34,369 bases of DNA from the NCBI GenBank assembly GCA_002352135.1, contig DEHW01000138.1:12612-46980 (forward strand), in the 5' to 3' direction. The stretch comes from Lysobacterales bacterium UBA2790. Lineage in GTDB: Bacteria; Pseudomonadota; Gammaproteobacteria; Xanthomonadales; Xanthomonadaceae. Shown in pieces: positions 17,108-25,856 of the stretch. Position 1 is the first letter of the stretch. Every line of letters starts with the position of its first letter. The notes below the pieces were generated by a model. The model had not been told where the DNA came from, did not search any database, and saw only the letters and a list, made by a program, of their open reading frames with translations. A program made the position numbers and the translations under genes.

Positions 17108-20100
17108 ATGCGTTTGTCCGTTGTGCCATGGGTCCGTTGCATCAACCAGCCTGCGGTCATCCAGCGATGGCCGGTGTGGCTGCGGATGCTGCTGTCGATG
17201 ATTTTGCTTTGCATCAGCGGATCGGCGTTCGCAGCGCGGCAGGACTTCTATTTCCAGCGTATCGACAGTCGAGTTGGGCTGGCACAAAACAGCGTTAACG
17301 GCCTGTTCCAGGATTCCGCGGGTTTTGTATGGATTGCCACGGAGGGCGGACTGCATCGATTCGATGGGTATGAGTTGCTGCGTTTCGAGCATGATCCAGC
17401 AGACGAAGCCAGCTTGTCGGGATCGTTTGTAACGGTGCTGGCGCAAACTCCGGACGGTGCACTATGGGTCGGCACCAATGCCCGCTACTTGACGCGCATC
17501 GATACCCGCAGTGGGGCCGTCAAGCGCTTCTGGCAGGCATCGGAGACACCGCCCCAGGGGCATGTGGATCGCGTCACGGCATTGCTCGCCGATGGCGAGG
17601 AATTGTGGGTGGGCACCGGTCAGGGCATCGAGCGCTTCTCGCCGGAGACAGGTGAGCGACGCAGGGTCTTCCAGTTCGCCGGGGACGCCAAGAGAGACCT
17701 TCGGGTGGGTGATTTCTTACGCGAAGCATCGGGCACGGTGTTGGCGGCCACCGATCAGGGCGTTCTTCGACTGCAACCTGCTGGTCCCGATGCGTGGGAC
17801 GTTGTCCCCGTGTCTTCCACGGCATTGTCCGCAGTCAGTTTGCTGGAAGATCCAGACGGCGCGTTGGTAGGGATGTCTGATGGCTTGTATCGGCTGGTGG
17901 CCGATGGCGCGCTGACCCGCATTTGGCCGACAGGGACTCCGGGGTCGATGGTGCGCGACCTTGTTCGCGACCAGCGTGGCAGGGTGTGGATGGCCCTGTC
18001 CAACACGGGACTCGCCAGGATTGACCTGCGTTCTGGCGAAGTGGTTGAAATTCGTCCCGATGCGGCTTTGCCAAGTGGCTTGACCGACACGCGGGTTTCA
18101 ACCCTGATGCTAGATCAATCCGGTCTGTTGTGGGTGGGGACAGAGGCCAGGGGCGTCTCCACAGTCAATCCTGATGGTGCGGCGTTCGCGATGATCCTGG
18201 ATCAATCCGAGGTTTCTGACCGCGTCGCGAACAACAATGCCAGGGTTTTTCTTGAGGATAGTCTCGGTGGAATCTGGATTGGTACCGAGGGTCAGGGTGT
18301 CAAGCGCTACGATCGTCGCCAGGACCGATTCGAACACTTTCTTGACGTGTTGCGTGCCGCGCTGCCAGCTGAAGAGCGGGCAAGACCGTTGCGTGTTTTC
18401 GGGATTCTGGAGCAATCGCCTGGCCGCTTGCTGATCAGCAGCGAACTGGGATTGTTCCAGCTTCTGGTCAATGAGCGAACTGCGCGAAGGATCGACTTGC
18501 CTCTCGCCGACGGCGACAGGCTGCCAGTCCGTGACCTTCGTTCGATGCTCAAGTCTCGCGATGGAACTGTGTGGATCGCCACATTCTCTGCCGGATTGCT
18601 GGAGTGGTCTGCAGACCTGACGCGGGCGCGCTGGCACCGCCCACAAGATGGCGCAATGGACAGTTTGAGTCATCCACTGGTGACGGATATCTTCGAAGAC
18701 CGAGTCGGGCGAATCTGGATTGGGACCTTGGAAGGTCTGAATTTGCTGGATCGAGAGACTGGCCGAATCCAGCGATTCTTGAACGTCCCCAATCAGGTGG
18801 AGTCGCTGTCCACCAGCTTTGTGCGCAACGTGCAGGCGGATCGCGATGGTGGTCTTTGGGTCGGAACGGCGGGAGGGTTGAATCGTATTGTTGAAAGCCC
18901 CGATGCGCCGATTCGATTTGAACGATTCGGCGTTGAGAAGGGCTTGCCCGACGCCATGGCCTATTCGATTGAAGCCGATGAATATGGTCGGCTCTGGGTC
19001 AGCTCGAACTCCGGGATCTACTCGTTTGATGTCCGATCCCACGAGATCGTGCAGTACGGTCTTTCGGATGGCCTGCAAGATCTCGAGTTCAATGGTGGCG
19101 CGAGTGCGCGCCTGCGCGATGGAGCGCTGATCTTTGGCGGCGTTCGAGGGGTCAACGTGTTCAACCCGGATCGTCTCCAGCGCAGTGTCTATCAACCTCC
19201 GGTGCAACTCACTTCCGTGTTGCTTGGTCGTGAGGAGCGAAGGGTAAGGCCGCTTGATCTCTCGACCCCGTTGGATGTGAATCTCTCCGACCGGGTAATT
19301 TCCTTCGAGTTTGCCGCGTTGGATTTCGCGCACCCGGAGAAGAATCAGTATCGCTACCGCCTGTTGGGCTTCGACGCGGATTGGAGTCGGCTGGACCGCC
19401 AGCGCCGCGTGACCTATACCAACCTGGATGAAGGTGAGTATGTTTTCGAAGTGCTCGGCACCAACCACGATGGGGTGCTTTCCTCGCAGTTCGCTCGCCT
19501 GCCTGTCCGCGTGCATGCCCCGTGGTGGTGGACGCTCACCGTTAGACGCGCCTACATCGCAGTCGGCGTCGGGTTGTTGATTCTGCTCGCTTGGAGCCGG
19601 CGCCAGCGCTACCAACACGATCTGAAACTGATGCGCGAATTGCAAGCGCGCGAAGAGCGTCTCAAGTTGGCACTTTGGGGTTCCGGAGACGAGTTCTGGG
19701 ATTGGGATATCCGCACCAATACCCTGTTCCGGCTTGGTGCGGATGCGCTTCTTGGCGAGGGCGCTGATGCCGAACTGAGTACCCATGATTTCCGCCATCG
19801 GGCCGTGCATCCCGATGACATGACGGCGTTGCAGAAACGTTTGCAGGACCATATTGACGGGCGCACGGAGTTTTTTGAGTCAGAGCACCGCGTTCGACGT
19901 GCGGATGGCGAGTACATCTGGGTGCGATCACGAGGCAAGGTGGTGGAGCGCGACGCGCGAGGCTTGCCGATCCGCATGGCGGGCACGGCGCGCGATGTGT
20001 CAATCAGTCGAGATGCCGAGCGTGAGCGGCGGGTGGCGACCGAAGTGCTGAAAAGCATGGGTGAGGCGGTGGCGGTCTGTGACCTGCAGTTGCACTTTGT

Positions 20101-21709
20101 CAGCGTCAATCCCGCGTTCCTGCGAATGACCGGGTTCGACGACAGCGAAGTGGTCGGTCAGGCCTGCCTGTTGCTGCAGAGTCAGCAGCATGGCGAGACG
20201 TTCTATCGCGAAATGCGCCAGGCAATCGAGAAGAACGGTCACTGGAAAGGTGAAGTCTGGCAACGCCGCAAGGATGGTGAGGAGTTCCTCGCCTGGGTGG
20301 AGATCGCCGAAGTGCGCGACCCGCAGGGCGAGCGCACGCACTATGTCTGGGTGTTGGATGACATCACCGACAAGAAGCGCGCCGAACAGGAGCTGCGCTA
20401 TCTCGCCAATTACGACACCCTCACCGGCCTGCCCAATCGCGCCCTGCTGTCGGAACGGCTTGGCCGAGCGATCATGCGCGCACGACGTCAGGGGCGAAGG
20501 GTCGCGGTGTTGTTTCTTGACCTGGATCGCTTCAAGGACATCAACGACTCGCTGGGTCACGCTGCTGGCGACCGCATTCTGAAAGCGGCCGCCGCGCGCC
20601 TGCTGGCAACCGTGCGTGCCGAGGATACCGTCGCGCGTCTTGGTGGCGACGAGTTCACGGTCGTGCTGGAAGATTTGCAGGACCGCGAATTTGCCGAGCA
20701 AGTGGCACGCAATCTGTTGCGCGCGTTTTCTTTGCCGCTGGATATCGACGGTCGAAGTGAAACGGTCATCACGCCTTCCATCGGTATCAGTCTGTTCCCG
20801 GATCACGCGCTGGTGCCGACGGATCTGCTCAAGTTTGCCGACACGGCGATGTATGCAGCCAAGGAGCGCGGGCGGAATACCTGCCAGTTCTACACGGAAG
20901 CGATGGATGCTGAGGCGCGCCGCCGTGCGACCTTGATCGCAGCATTGCGTCGCGCGGTGGATCGCCGTGAGTTCCGCCTGGTGTTTCAACCGCGGATGTC
21001 GTTGGCCGACGGGCGCGTCTGCGGATTCGAGGCATTGCTGCGCTGGCAAAGCGAAGAATTGGGTGCGGTCAGTCCCGTCGAGTTCATCCCGGTTGCCGAA
21101 GAAACAGGTTTGATTCTTCCGATCGGCGAATGGGTCTTGAACGAGGCGTTCGCGGTGTTGGCGAACTGGCGCGAGGCGGGGCGAACCGAGCTGAACATGT
21201 CGATCAACGTGTCGATGTTGCAGTTGTTCCGCAGTCGCTTGTCCGAACAACTGCAATCCCTGCTGACGCAATACCGGATGCCGCCGGACCGCATCGAGCT
21301 TGAACTGACCGAAAGCATGGTCATGGCCAATCCGGAACAGGCGGCGACGGTATTGAACGCCTTGAAGGCCCTGGGCTTGTCCTTGGCGATTGATGATTTT
21401 GGTACCGGATATTCGTCACTCGTGTATTTGAAGCGGCTGCCGATCGACACCTTGAAGATCGACAAGGAGTTTGTCGGCGACCTGACCACCGATCCGGATG
21501 ATGAAGCGATTACCGCGACGATCATCACCATGGCCCATTCGCTGGGGCTGAATGTGGTTGCGGAAGGCGTGGAAACCGCGGAACAGTTGATCTATCTCAA
21601 CGAGCAGGGCTGCGATGAAATTCAGGGCTACTGGTTGTCGATGCCTTTGGAAGAGGGGCTGTGTCTTGATTTCATTGACCGATCCCGCCCCGATCTGCGA
21701 CCGTATTGA
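17108..21709 (+). CDS. Periplasmic two-component-propeller sensor with PAS-PAS-GGDEF-EAL output
   Basis: An inner-membrane protein of about 1533 residues. An N-terminal signal anchor (MLLSMILLCISGSAFA) is followed by a periplasmic Reg_prop beta-propeller with repeats of the type DSAGFVWIATEGGLHRFD, then a Y_Y_Y domain ending near residue 800. A transmembrane helix (AYIAVGVGLLILLAW) follows, then two PAS domains (one with FWDWDI, one with FLRMTGFDDSEVVGQ). The GGDEF domain has an intact GGDEF motif (~1180) and an inhibitory RAED site five residues before it. The EAL domain has FEALLRW, ELTESM, DDFGTGYSS, KIDKEFV and EGVET. All residues for c-di-GMP synthesis and breakdown look present. ATG 17108 was preferred over GTG 17102 because GGGAG lies 5 bases before it. 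Its ligand is unknown. Confidence 0.93.
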   Translation: MRLSVVPWVRCINQPAVIQRWPVWLRMLLSMILLCISGSAFAARQDFYFQRIDSRVGLAQNSVNGLFQDSAGFVWIATEGGLHRFDGYELLRFEHDPADEASLSGSFVTVLAQTPDGALWVGTNARYLTRIDTRSGAVKRFWQASETPPQGHVDRVTALLADGEELWVGTGQGIERFSPETGERRRVFQFAGDAKRDLRVGDFLREASGTVLAATDQGVLRLQPAGPDAWDVVPVSSTALSAVSLLEDPDGALVGMSDGLYRLVADGALTRIWPTGTPGSMVRDLVRDQRGRVWMALSNTGLARIDLRSGEVVEIRPDAALPSGLTDTRVSTLMLDQSGLLWVGTEARGVSTVNPDGAAFAMILDQSEVSDRVANNNARVFLEDSLGGIWIGTEGQGVKRYDRRQDRFEHFLDVLRAALPAEERARPLRVFGILEQSPGRLLISSELGLFQLLVNERTARRIDLPLADGDRLPVRDLRSMLKSRDGTVWIATFSAGLLEWSADLTRARWHRPQDGAMDSLSHPLVTDIFEDRVGRIWIGTLEGLNLLDRETGRIQRFLNVPNQVESLSTSFVRNVQADRDGGLWVGTAGGLNRIVESPDAPIRFERFGVEKGLPDAMAYSIEADEYGRLWVSSNSGIYSFDVRSHEIVQYGLSDGLQDLEFNGGASARLRDGALIFGGVRGVNVFNPDRLQRSVYQPPVQLTSVLLGREERRVRPLDLSTPLDVNLSDRVISFEFAALDFAHPEKNQYRYRLLGFDADWSRLDRQRRVTYTNLDEGEYVFEVLGTNHDGVLSSQFARLPVRVHAPWWWTLTVRRAYIAVGVGLLILLAWSRRQRYQHDLKLMRELQAREERLKLALWGSGDEFWDWDIRTNTLFRLGADALLGEGADAELSTHDFRHRAVHPDDMTALQKRLQDHIDGRTEFFESEHRVRRADGEYIWVRSRGKVVERDARGLPIRMAGTARDVSISRDAERERRVATEVLKSMGEAVAVCDLQLHFVSVNPAFLRMTGFDDSEVVGQACLLLQSQQHGETFYREMRQAIEKNGHWKGEVWQRRKDGEEFLAWVEIAEVRDPQGERTHYVWVLDDITDKKRAEQELRYLANYDTLTGLPNRALLSERLGRAIMRARRQGRRVAVLFLDLDRFKDINDSLGHAAGDRILKAAAARLLATVRAEDTVARLGGDEFTVVLEDLQDREFAEQVARNLLRAFSLPLDIDGRSETVITPSIGISLFPDHALVPTDLLKFADTAMYAAKERGRNTCQFYTEAMDAEARRRATLIAALRRAVDRREFRLVFQPRMSLADGRVCGFEALLRWQSEELGAVSPVEFIPVAEETGLILPIGEWVLNEAFAVLANWREAGRTELNMSINVSMLQLFRSRLSEQLQSLLTQYRMPPDRIELELTESMVMANPEQAATVLNALKALGLSLAIDDFGTGYSSLVYLKRLPIDTLKIDKEFVGDLTTDPDDEAITATIITMAHSLGLNVVAEGVETAEQLIYLNEQGCDEIQGYWLSMPLEEGLCLDFIDRSRPDLRPY

Positions 21710-21767
21710 TCGGATCCGTGCGCGCTGGTAGCGGGATGGTCGGTCGACAACCTTTGGGAATCGTGCG

Positions 21768-22001
21768 ATGAGCAGTCAGGAGATGTCTTCTTCCGCCTTC
21801 GAGCAGATGCGCGTGCTCTCTCTGCGCGTGGAACAGCTTGCCGACATGGCGCAGCGTCTGCTAGAGGAAAATCGGCGCTTGCGACACAGTCAGGAGCAGC
21901 TGAGTACCGAACGTGCCACGCTGCTTGCGAAAAATGAGCAGGCGCGGTCGCGGGTCGAGGCCATGATTCAACGTTTGAAATCGCTGGAGCAGAACGCGTG
22001 A
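21768..22001 (+). CDS. TIGR02449 family small coiled-coil protein
   Basis: A 77-residue, almost fully coiled-coil protein (heptads in VLSLRVEQLADMAQRLLEEN) with the family C-terminal signature KNEQARSRVEAMIQRLKSLE. Members are encoded directly upstream of zapA in Pseudomonas and Xanthomonas relatives, and a role near the divisome is suspected from this placement only. Its stop overlaps the zapA start (GTGA). The ATG at 21768 follows GGGAA by 7 bases; ATG at 21783 is an alternative. Confidence 0.88.
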   Translation: MSSQEMSSSAFEQMRVLSLRVEQLADMAQRLLEENRRLRHSQEQLSTERATLLAKNEQARSRVEAMIQRLKSLEQNA

Positions 22002-22327
22002 GCGAACCGGTCAATCTGCGCATTCTGGATCGTGAGTATCTGGTCGCCTGTCCAGCGGACGAGCGCGATTCGCTGCTGTCGGCAGCCCAACTCGTGGACT
22101 CGCGATTGCGTGACGTGCGCAATGCGCATCGCAGTGCCACGCTGGACCGCTGGGCGGTGCTGGTGGCATTGAATCTGGCCAACGAACTTGGGCAGTTGCA
22201 GCGTCAGCTTCGACAGCGCAATAGTGAGCTGGAGCGCAGCCTGGAGGGACTGACGCAGCGCCTCGATGGCTTGCTGGCGCAGGCGCCGTCCGCGGGGCAA
22301 TCGACACTGCCTTTGCGTGATGCCTGA
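21998..22327 (+). CDS. zapA: Cell division protein ZapA
   Basis: A 109-residue protein of the ZapA family, which cross-links FtsZ protofilaments and stabilises the Z-ring. The N-terminal globular part (VNLRILDREYLVACPADERDSLLSAAQLVD) and the C-terminal coiled coil (LNLANELGQLQRQLRQRNSE) match the family in order and length. The start is GTG, overlapping the stop of the TIGR02449 gene by 4 bp, so the two genes are translationally coupled. 6S RNA follows about 50 bp downstream, as in many gammaproteobacteria. Confidence 0.93.
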   Translation: MSEPVNLRILDREYLVACPADERDSLLSAAQLVDSRLRDVRNAHRSATLDRWAVLVALNLANELGQLQRQLRQRNSELERSLEGLTQRLDGLLAQAPSAGQSTLPLRDA

Positions 22328-22368
22328 TGGCGCGTGCATCGCTCACACTTCTGACTGACAGCGGCTGG

Positions 22369-22374
22369 TAGACT
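22369..22374 (+). promoter_or_regulatory. -10 box of the 6S RNA promoter
   Basis: TAGACT lies 6 bases before the predicted 6S 5' end (G22381). A clear -35 is not seen at 16-18 bp upstream. Confidence 0.5.
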
Positions 22375-22380
22375 GCCTGC

Positions 22381-22565
22381 GTCCTCGGCCGTGTTCGATA
22401 GCGGATTCTTACATTTGCCTTGACCCTAATTAACGACCCCGGGCTCGTTACTCCTTGTTGGTGTGCATGTCCGCCCCGGTTGCGGAAAGCCCGATGCGAG
22501 GTTCGCTGGCCCACCTGATCCTTGGGATCAAGGTCGTTTGGTCCGCAACGGCACGGCGGAGGACT
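22381..22565 (+). ncRNA. ssrS: 6S RNA
   Basis: 6S RNA binds sigma70-RNA polymerase and mimics an open promoter. It is identified by its place between zapA and the folate cyclo-ligase gene and by structure. A closing stem pairs 22381-22393 (GTCCTCGGCCGTG) with 22552-22564 (CACGGCGGAGGAC), 12 of 13 pairs. The ~185-nt interior includes the expected TTGCCTTGACCC side and a long imperfect hairpin around CTTGGGATCAAG. The 3' arm contains the Shine-Dalgarno of the next gene. Ends are approximate. Confidence 0.85.
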
Positions 22566-22569
22566 CTTC

Positions 22570-23157
22570 TTGCAGACGCGTGACTTCTTGCGAGACCAGA
22601 TTCGGCAGCGTCGACAAGGCTTGTCCGCCAGCGAACGATTGCAGGCCAGTCAGGATCTGGCGCGGCAATTGTTGGCGCTGGTCGAGTTGGTCCCGCATGC
22701 GCGGGTCGCGGGTTACTGGGCGACCGGTGGCGAGATTTCTTTGCATGCCTGGTTGATCCAGCGCCCGGATGTCGCGTTTTTTTTGCCCTGTCTTCAGTCT
22801 GGTCGAATGCTGCGGTTCGCCGAGTGGCGCGTTGGCGCGCCACTGCGGGTCAATCGCTTCGGCATTCCGGAGCCGGAGGTGGGCGGTGAGCATCTGTGCG
22901 AGGCGCAGCAGATCGACGTTATTCTGATGCCGCTTCTGGCGTTTGATCGCACGGGAGCAAGGCTTGGCATGGGCGGCGGCTACTACGACCGCACCTGCGC
23001 ATTCCGACAGCGCCAAGCGATGCCTCCCCTGTTGGTGGGCGTGGCCTATCACTGGCAGGAGCAGGAGCGATTGTCTGCCGAATCCTGGGATGTGCCGATG
23101 GACGTGATCGCCACAGATCGCGAGTTGATACGCGTAGCACTGGGCAATCGGCGCTGA
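22570..23157 (+). CDS. 5-formyltetrahydrofolate cyclo-ligase
   Basis: A 195-residue enzyme that converts 5-formyl-THF to 5,10-methenyl-THF using ATP (YgfA/FAU1 family). N-terminal RDQIRQRRQGLS is the usual basic helix, and RLGMGGGYYDRTC (~135-147) is the glycine-rich nucleotide-binding signature. Residues ~42-60 hold VAGYWATGGEISLHAWL. The start is TTG 22570, preceded by a strong GGAGGA (22558-22563) with 6-base spacing. An upstream in-frame ATG at 22522 would lie inside 6S RNA and lacks family sequence. The gene follows 6S RNA directly, as ygfA does in E. coli, and is probably expressed by read-through of it. Confidence 0.92.
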   Translation: MQTRDFLRDQIRQRRQGLSASERLQASQDLARQLLALVELVPHARVAGYWATGGEISLHAWLIQRPDVAFFLPCLQSGRMLRFAEWRVGAPLRVNRFGIPEPEVGGEHLCEAQQIDVILMPLLAFDRTGARLGMGGGYYDRTCAFRQRQAMPPLLVGVAYHWQEQERLSAESWDVPMDVIATDRELIRVALGNRR

Positions 23158-23206
23158 ACGCGGCGCGTACGGACTCCGCGCGTTCAGCCCTGCGGCGTCG
23201 CATCGC

Positions 23207-23235
23207 TTGTCCTGAACCCTCTGTCTGTCTAAACT
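23207..23235 (+). promoter_or_regulatory. Sigma70-type promoter of tRNA-Lys
   Basis: -35 TTGTCC (23207-23212), a 17-bp spacer, and -10 TAAACT (23230-23235), about 58 bp upstream of the tRNA. Confidence 0.6.
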
Positions 23236-23293
23236 ACGCGGCCCGCTCAGCGGCTGCGTAGTCTGCAGTCGCGGCAACAGCGGTATTCCCGAT

Positions 23294-23365
23294 GGGTCGT
23301 TAGCTCAGTGGTAGAGCTGCGGACTTTTAATCCGTAGGTCGATGGTTCGAATCCATCACGACCCA
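23294..23365 (+). tRNA. tRNA-Lys (anticodon UUU)
   Basis: The acceptor arms GGGTCGT and ACGACCC pair fully, the discriminator is A, and no CCA is encoded. The D arm is TAGCTCAGTGGTAGAGC, the anticodon loop CTTTTAA gives UUU, and the T arm contains GGTTCGAATCC. It is 72 nt without CCA. It lies between the folate cyclo-ligase and TonB-receptor genes. Confidence 0.97.
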
Positions 23366-23476
23366 TATCTTGCCCGATGGCCCAACGACTCCGCGCTGAC
23401 ATGAAACAGTCATGCGACTGACATCGGGTTGGAAGATCTGCCTTCTGTAATGTGGCTTTCATCTATGGAAGCCGCC

Positions 23477-25789
23477 ATGCGCCGTCACCCACTCAGCATT
23501 GCCCTTGCCTTCGCACTTGCGACCTCTTCGGTGCTTGCCGAGAATGCCGATTCGTCGGATCAGGCGCGTCAACTCGATACCGTGGTCGTGCAGTCGCAGA
23601 TCACCTATCGCGACCGGACCGAAGCGACAGCGCCAACGCTGAGTTACGACCTGGAATTCTTCCAGCGTTTCGAGCCCTTGACGGTGGGTGACATGCTGAA
23701 GCGCGTCCCCAGCATGAGTTTTGTCTCCGATGTGCTGGAGTTTGACGGTGCGCGTTTGCGCGGACTGGACCCGGGCTACACGCAGATTCTGATCAACGGC
23801 AAGAAGGTGCCTGGCGCCGGTGATGATCGCTCCTTCTTTGTGGATCGCATTCCCGCCGAACTGGTCGAGCGCATCGAGATCGTGCGTTCCGCGTCGGCGA
23901 ACCGCTCGGGTGATGCGATGGCGGGAACGCTGAACATCGTGTTGCGTGATGCCTACGAGTTTGACGGTGCCTATATTCGCGCTGGTACGCTGGCCTTCAG
24001 CGATGGCGAAGTCAAGCCCAGCCTGGGCGCGGTCAGCAGCGGCGAGATTGCGGGCGGGCGACTGCTGGCAGGCGTCAACCTGCAGGGGCGCTACAACCCG
24101 AAGGACAAGCTCAGTCTGCGTTACGACGAGCCGGATGGCGAATTGGACAATCGCGAAGACCAGTCGGATACCCGCGATGGCACCGACTATTCGGCAAACC
24201 TGTCGTTTGAGCGCGCCTTGGGCGATGACGCGGAATTCTCGCTGGATGGCGTCTTCGTGCGCACTGACCGCGAGGAACGCGAGCACTCCGAGGAGTTCAA
24301 TGCGCTTGCAGGTACTTCGCGCGACAACCTGCTGTCGGTCAATGACCAGTTGGAGGATATTGATCAACGCAACTATTCGGTGGGTGCTGAACTCGAGTTC
24401 GCGGTCTTGGGTGGCGACAACGAGATCAGCGCATCGATGGCCAACTTCTCGGAATCCACCGTGTCGACGGAGGAAGAGGTCGGCTACGACGATGACGACA
24501 CGCCGCCTTCCTTCGACGAGTTTGAGGGCAAACGTGAGCTGGTCGATATCGACGACAAGGAATACGGCATCGAATTCGAACACAAGCGTTCCTTGAGCGG
24601 TGGCGCGGAGTTGGAGTTCGGAATCGACTACCGCAACAAGCAGCGCGAATCCGCCTTGGCGGTGAGTGAGGTCGATACGGAAGAAGAGGGCGCGCCGTTG
24701 CCGCCGTATGTCGATTTCGATCTGCTGGATGCGCGGATCGAGGAGCGCCGCCTGGACCCCTACCTGATGATGATCGGCACGGCGGGCGCGCTGTCCTGGG
24801 AGACCGGTCTGCGCTACGAAAGCACTGAGGTGGAAGTCAGCACCCTGGGCGGTGATCGCGTCGAGAACGACTTTGGCGAACTGCTGCCATCGGCGCATCT
24901 GCGTTGGGATCTCACGGAGGCATCGCGGCTGACTGGTTCTTTGGCCCGGACGGTGCGTCGTCCCAATTTCAACTTCCTCAACCCCACCGAATTGGAGGGC
25001 GAGTACGGCGATAACGACTTCATCGGCAATCCCTTGCTGGAACCGGAAACCGCGTGGGGCGTGGACTTCGGCTTTGAGCACCGCCTGGGTCGCCAAGGTG
25101 TCGTCGGCGTCAACCTGTTCTATCGCGACGTCAGCGACCTGATCGAAATCGTCAATACCGGTGAACCCAGCGCCGAATCGCTGGATGACTATGAGGACGA
25201 TGTCGAGGATTTCCTCGACGAGAACCCCGGTGCGGACGAAACCACTCCCGGCTATCCCGAGTTCAATCCCGAGAGCTTCGTCTACAGTGCTGCCAATGTG
25301 GGTGACGGCAACGTCTATGGCATCGAGTTTGATCTATCGACGCCGCTGACGGCACTCGGACTGCCCGACACCGGTGTGTTCGTGAACTATTCCTGGCTCG
25401 ACAGCGAGGTGGATGACGCCCTGGGCTCGCGTCGCTTCAATGACCAGGCGCACTACGTTTACAACGTCGGCTTCATTCACGACCTGAGCGACATCGGCAT
25501 GAGCTTCGGTCTGAGCTATCGCAAGCAAGGCGAGGCGTATTCGCGCTTGCTGGCCGAAGAAGTCACCACCACGTACGGTGCCGATCTTGAGGCCTTCGTG
25601 GAGAAGCGCTTCGGTGAACACCTGTCGATTCGCCTGACCGGTTCGAACCTGCTGGATGCCAGCAAAGACGAGCTGTTCAACAAGTTCAATACACTGGGTG
25701 AGCAGATTGACCGTGATTTCGATGAGTACGAAATCGAAACCGAATCCTCGGGCCCGGTCTATCAGTTGATTGCTCGCTACGCCTTCTGA
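23477..25789 (+). CDS. TonB-dependent outer-membrane receptor
   Basis: A 770-residue protein with a signal peptide (MRRHPLSIALAFALATSSVLA, cleavage before ENAD), a TonB-box-like DTVVVQ just after it, and a plug domain (~40-160: MLKRVPSMSF, LRGLDPGYTQILINGKKV, ERIEIVRSASANRSGDAMAG). The 22-strand-type barrel ends in the classic aromatic C-terminus (YQLIARYAF). The barrel loops are rich in Asp and Glu, which suggests cation-rich or metal-bridged substrates. It probably imports a substrate linked to the downstream phytase-like lipoprotein. ATG 23477 was chosen because GGAAG precedes it by 5 bases and a clean signal peptide starts there. The upstream TTG start at 23429 would put 16 extra residues before the signal peptide. 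Confidence 0.93.
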   Translation: MRRHPLSIALAFALATSSVLAENADSSDQARQLDTVVVQSQITYRDRTEATAPTLSYDLEFFQRFEPLTVGDMLKRVPSMSFVSDVLEFDGARLRGLDPGYTQILINGKKVPGAGDDRSFFVDRIPAELVERIEIVRSASANRSGDAMAGTLNIVLRDAYEFDGAYIRAGTLAFSDGEVKPSLGAVSSGEIAGGRLLAGVNLQGRYNPKDKLSLRYDEPDGELDNREDQSDTRDGTDYSANLSFERALGDDAEFSLDGVFVRTDREEREHSEEFNALAGTSRDNLLSVNDQLEDIDQRNYSVGAELEFAVLGGDNEISASMANFSESTVSTEEEVGYDDDDTPPSFDEFEGKRELVDIDDKEYGIEFEHKRSLSGGAELEFGIDYRNKQRESALAVSEVDTEEEGAPLPPYVDFDLLDARIEERRLDPYLMMIGTAGALSWETGLRYESTEVEVSTLGGDRVENDFGELLPSAHLRWDLTEASRLTGSLARTVRRPNFNFLNPTELEGEYGDNDFIGNPLLEPETAWGVDFGFEHRLGRQGVVGVNLFYRDVSDLIEIVNTGEPSAESLDDYEDDVEDFLDENPGADETTPGYPEFNPESFVYSAANVGDGNVYGIEFDLSTPLTALGLPDTGVFVNYSWLDSEVDDALGSRRFNDQAHYVYNVGFIHDLSDIGMSFGLSYRKQGEAYSRLLAEEVTTTYGADLEAFVEKRFGEHLSIRLTGSNLLDASKDELFNKFNTLGEQIDRDFDEYEIETESSGPVYQLIARYAF

Positions 25790-25814
25790 TCAAAGGTCTG
25801 ACGATGAATGGATG

Positions 25815-25835
25815 CCGCGGGATATTCTCCCGCGG
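25815..25835 (+). promoter_or_regulatory. Intercistronic hairpin between receptor and phytase-like genes
   Basis: A perfect 8-bp stem CCGCGGGA / TCCCGCGG with a TATTC loop lies in the 67-bp gap, followed by CCTTTT. It could stabilise or attenuate the dicistronic mRNA. Confidence 0.45.
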
Positions 25836-25856
25836 GAGCGCCTTTTGGAGACTGTG

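Noticed and set aside
18110..19852. 580-codon minus-strand frame
   Set aside because: Antisense to the propeller part of the GGDEF/EAL gene; no family similarity and no ribosome-binding site.
22522..22569. ATG 22522 as start of the folate cyclo-ligase
   Set aside because: It falls inside 6S RNA, has no ribosome-binding site, and adds residues unlike the family.
23247..23462. Minus-strand frame with DGFEPSTYGLKVRSSTTELT
   Set aside because: This is the well-known spurious translation of the antisense strand of a tRNA gene.
23459..25096. 545-codon minus-strand frame
   Set aside because: Antisense shadow of the TonB receptor gene, whose coding signature is clear.
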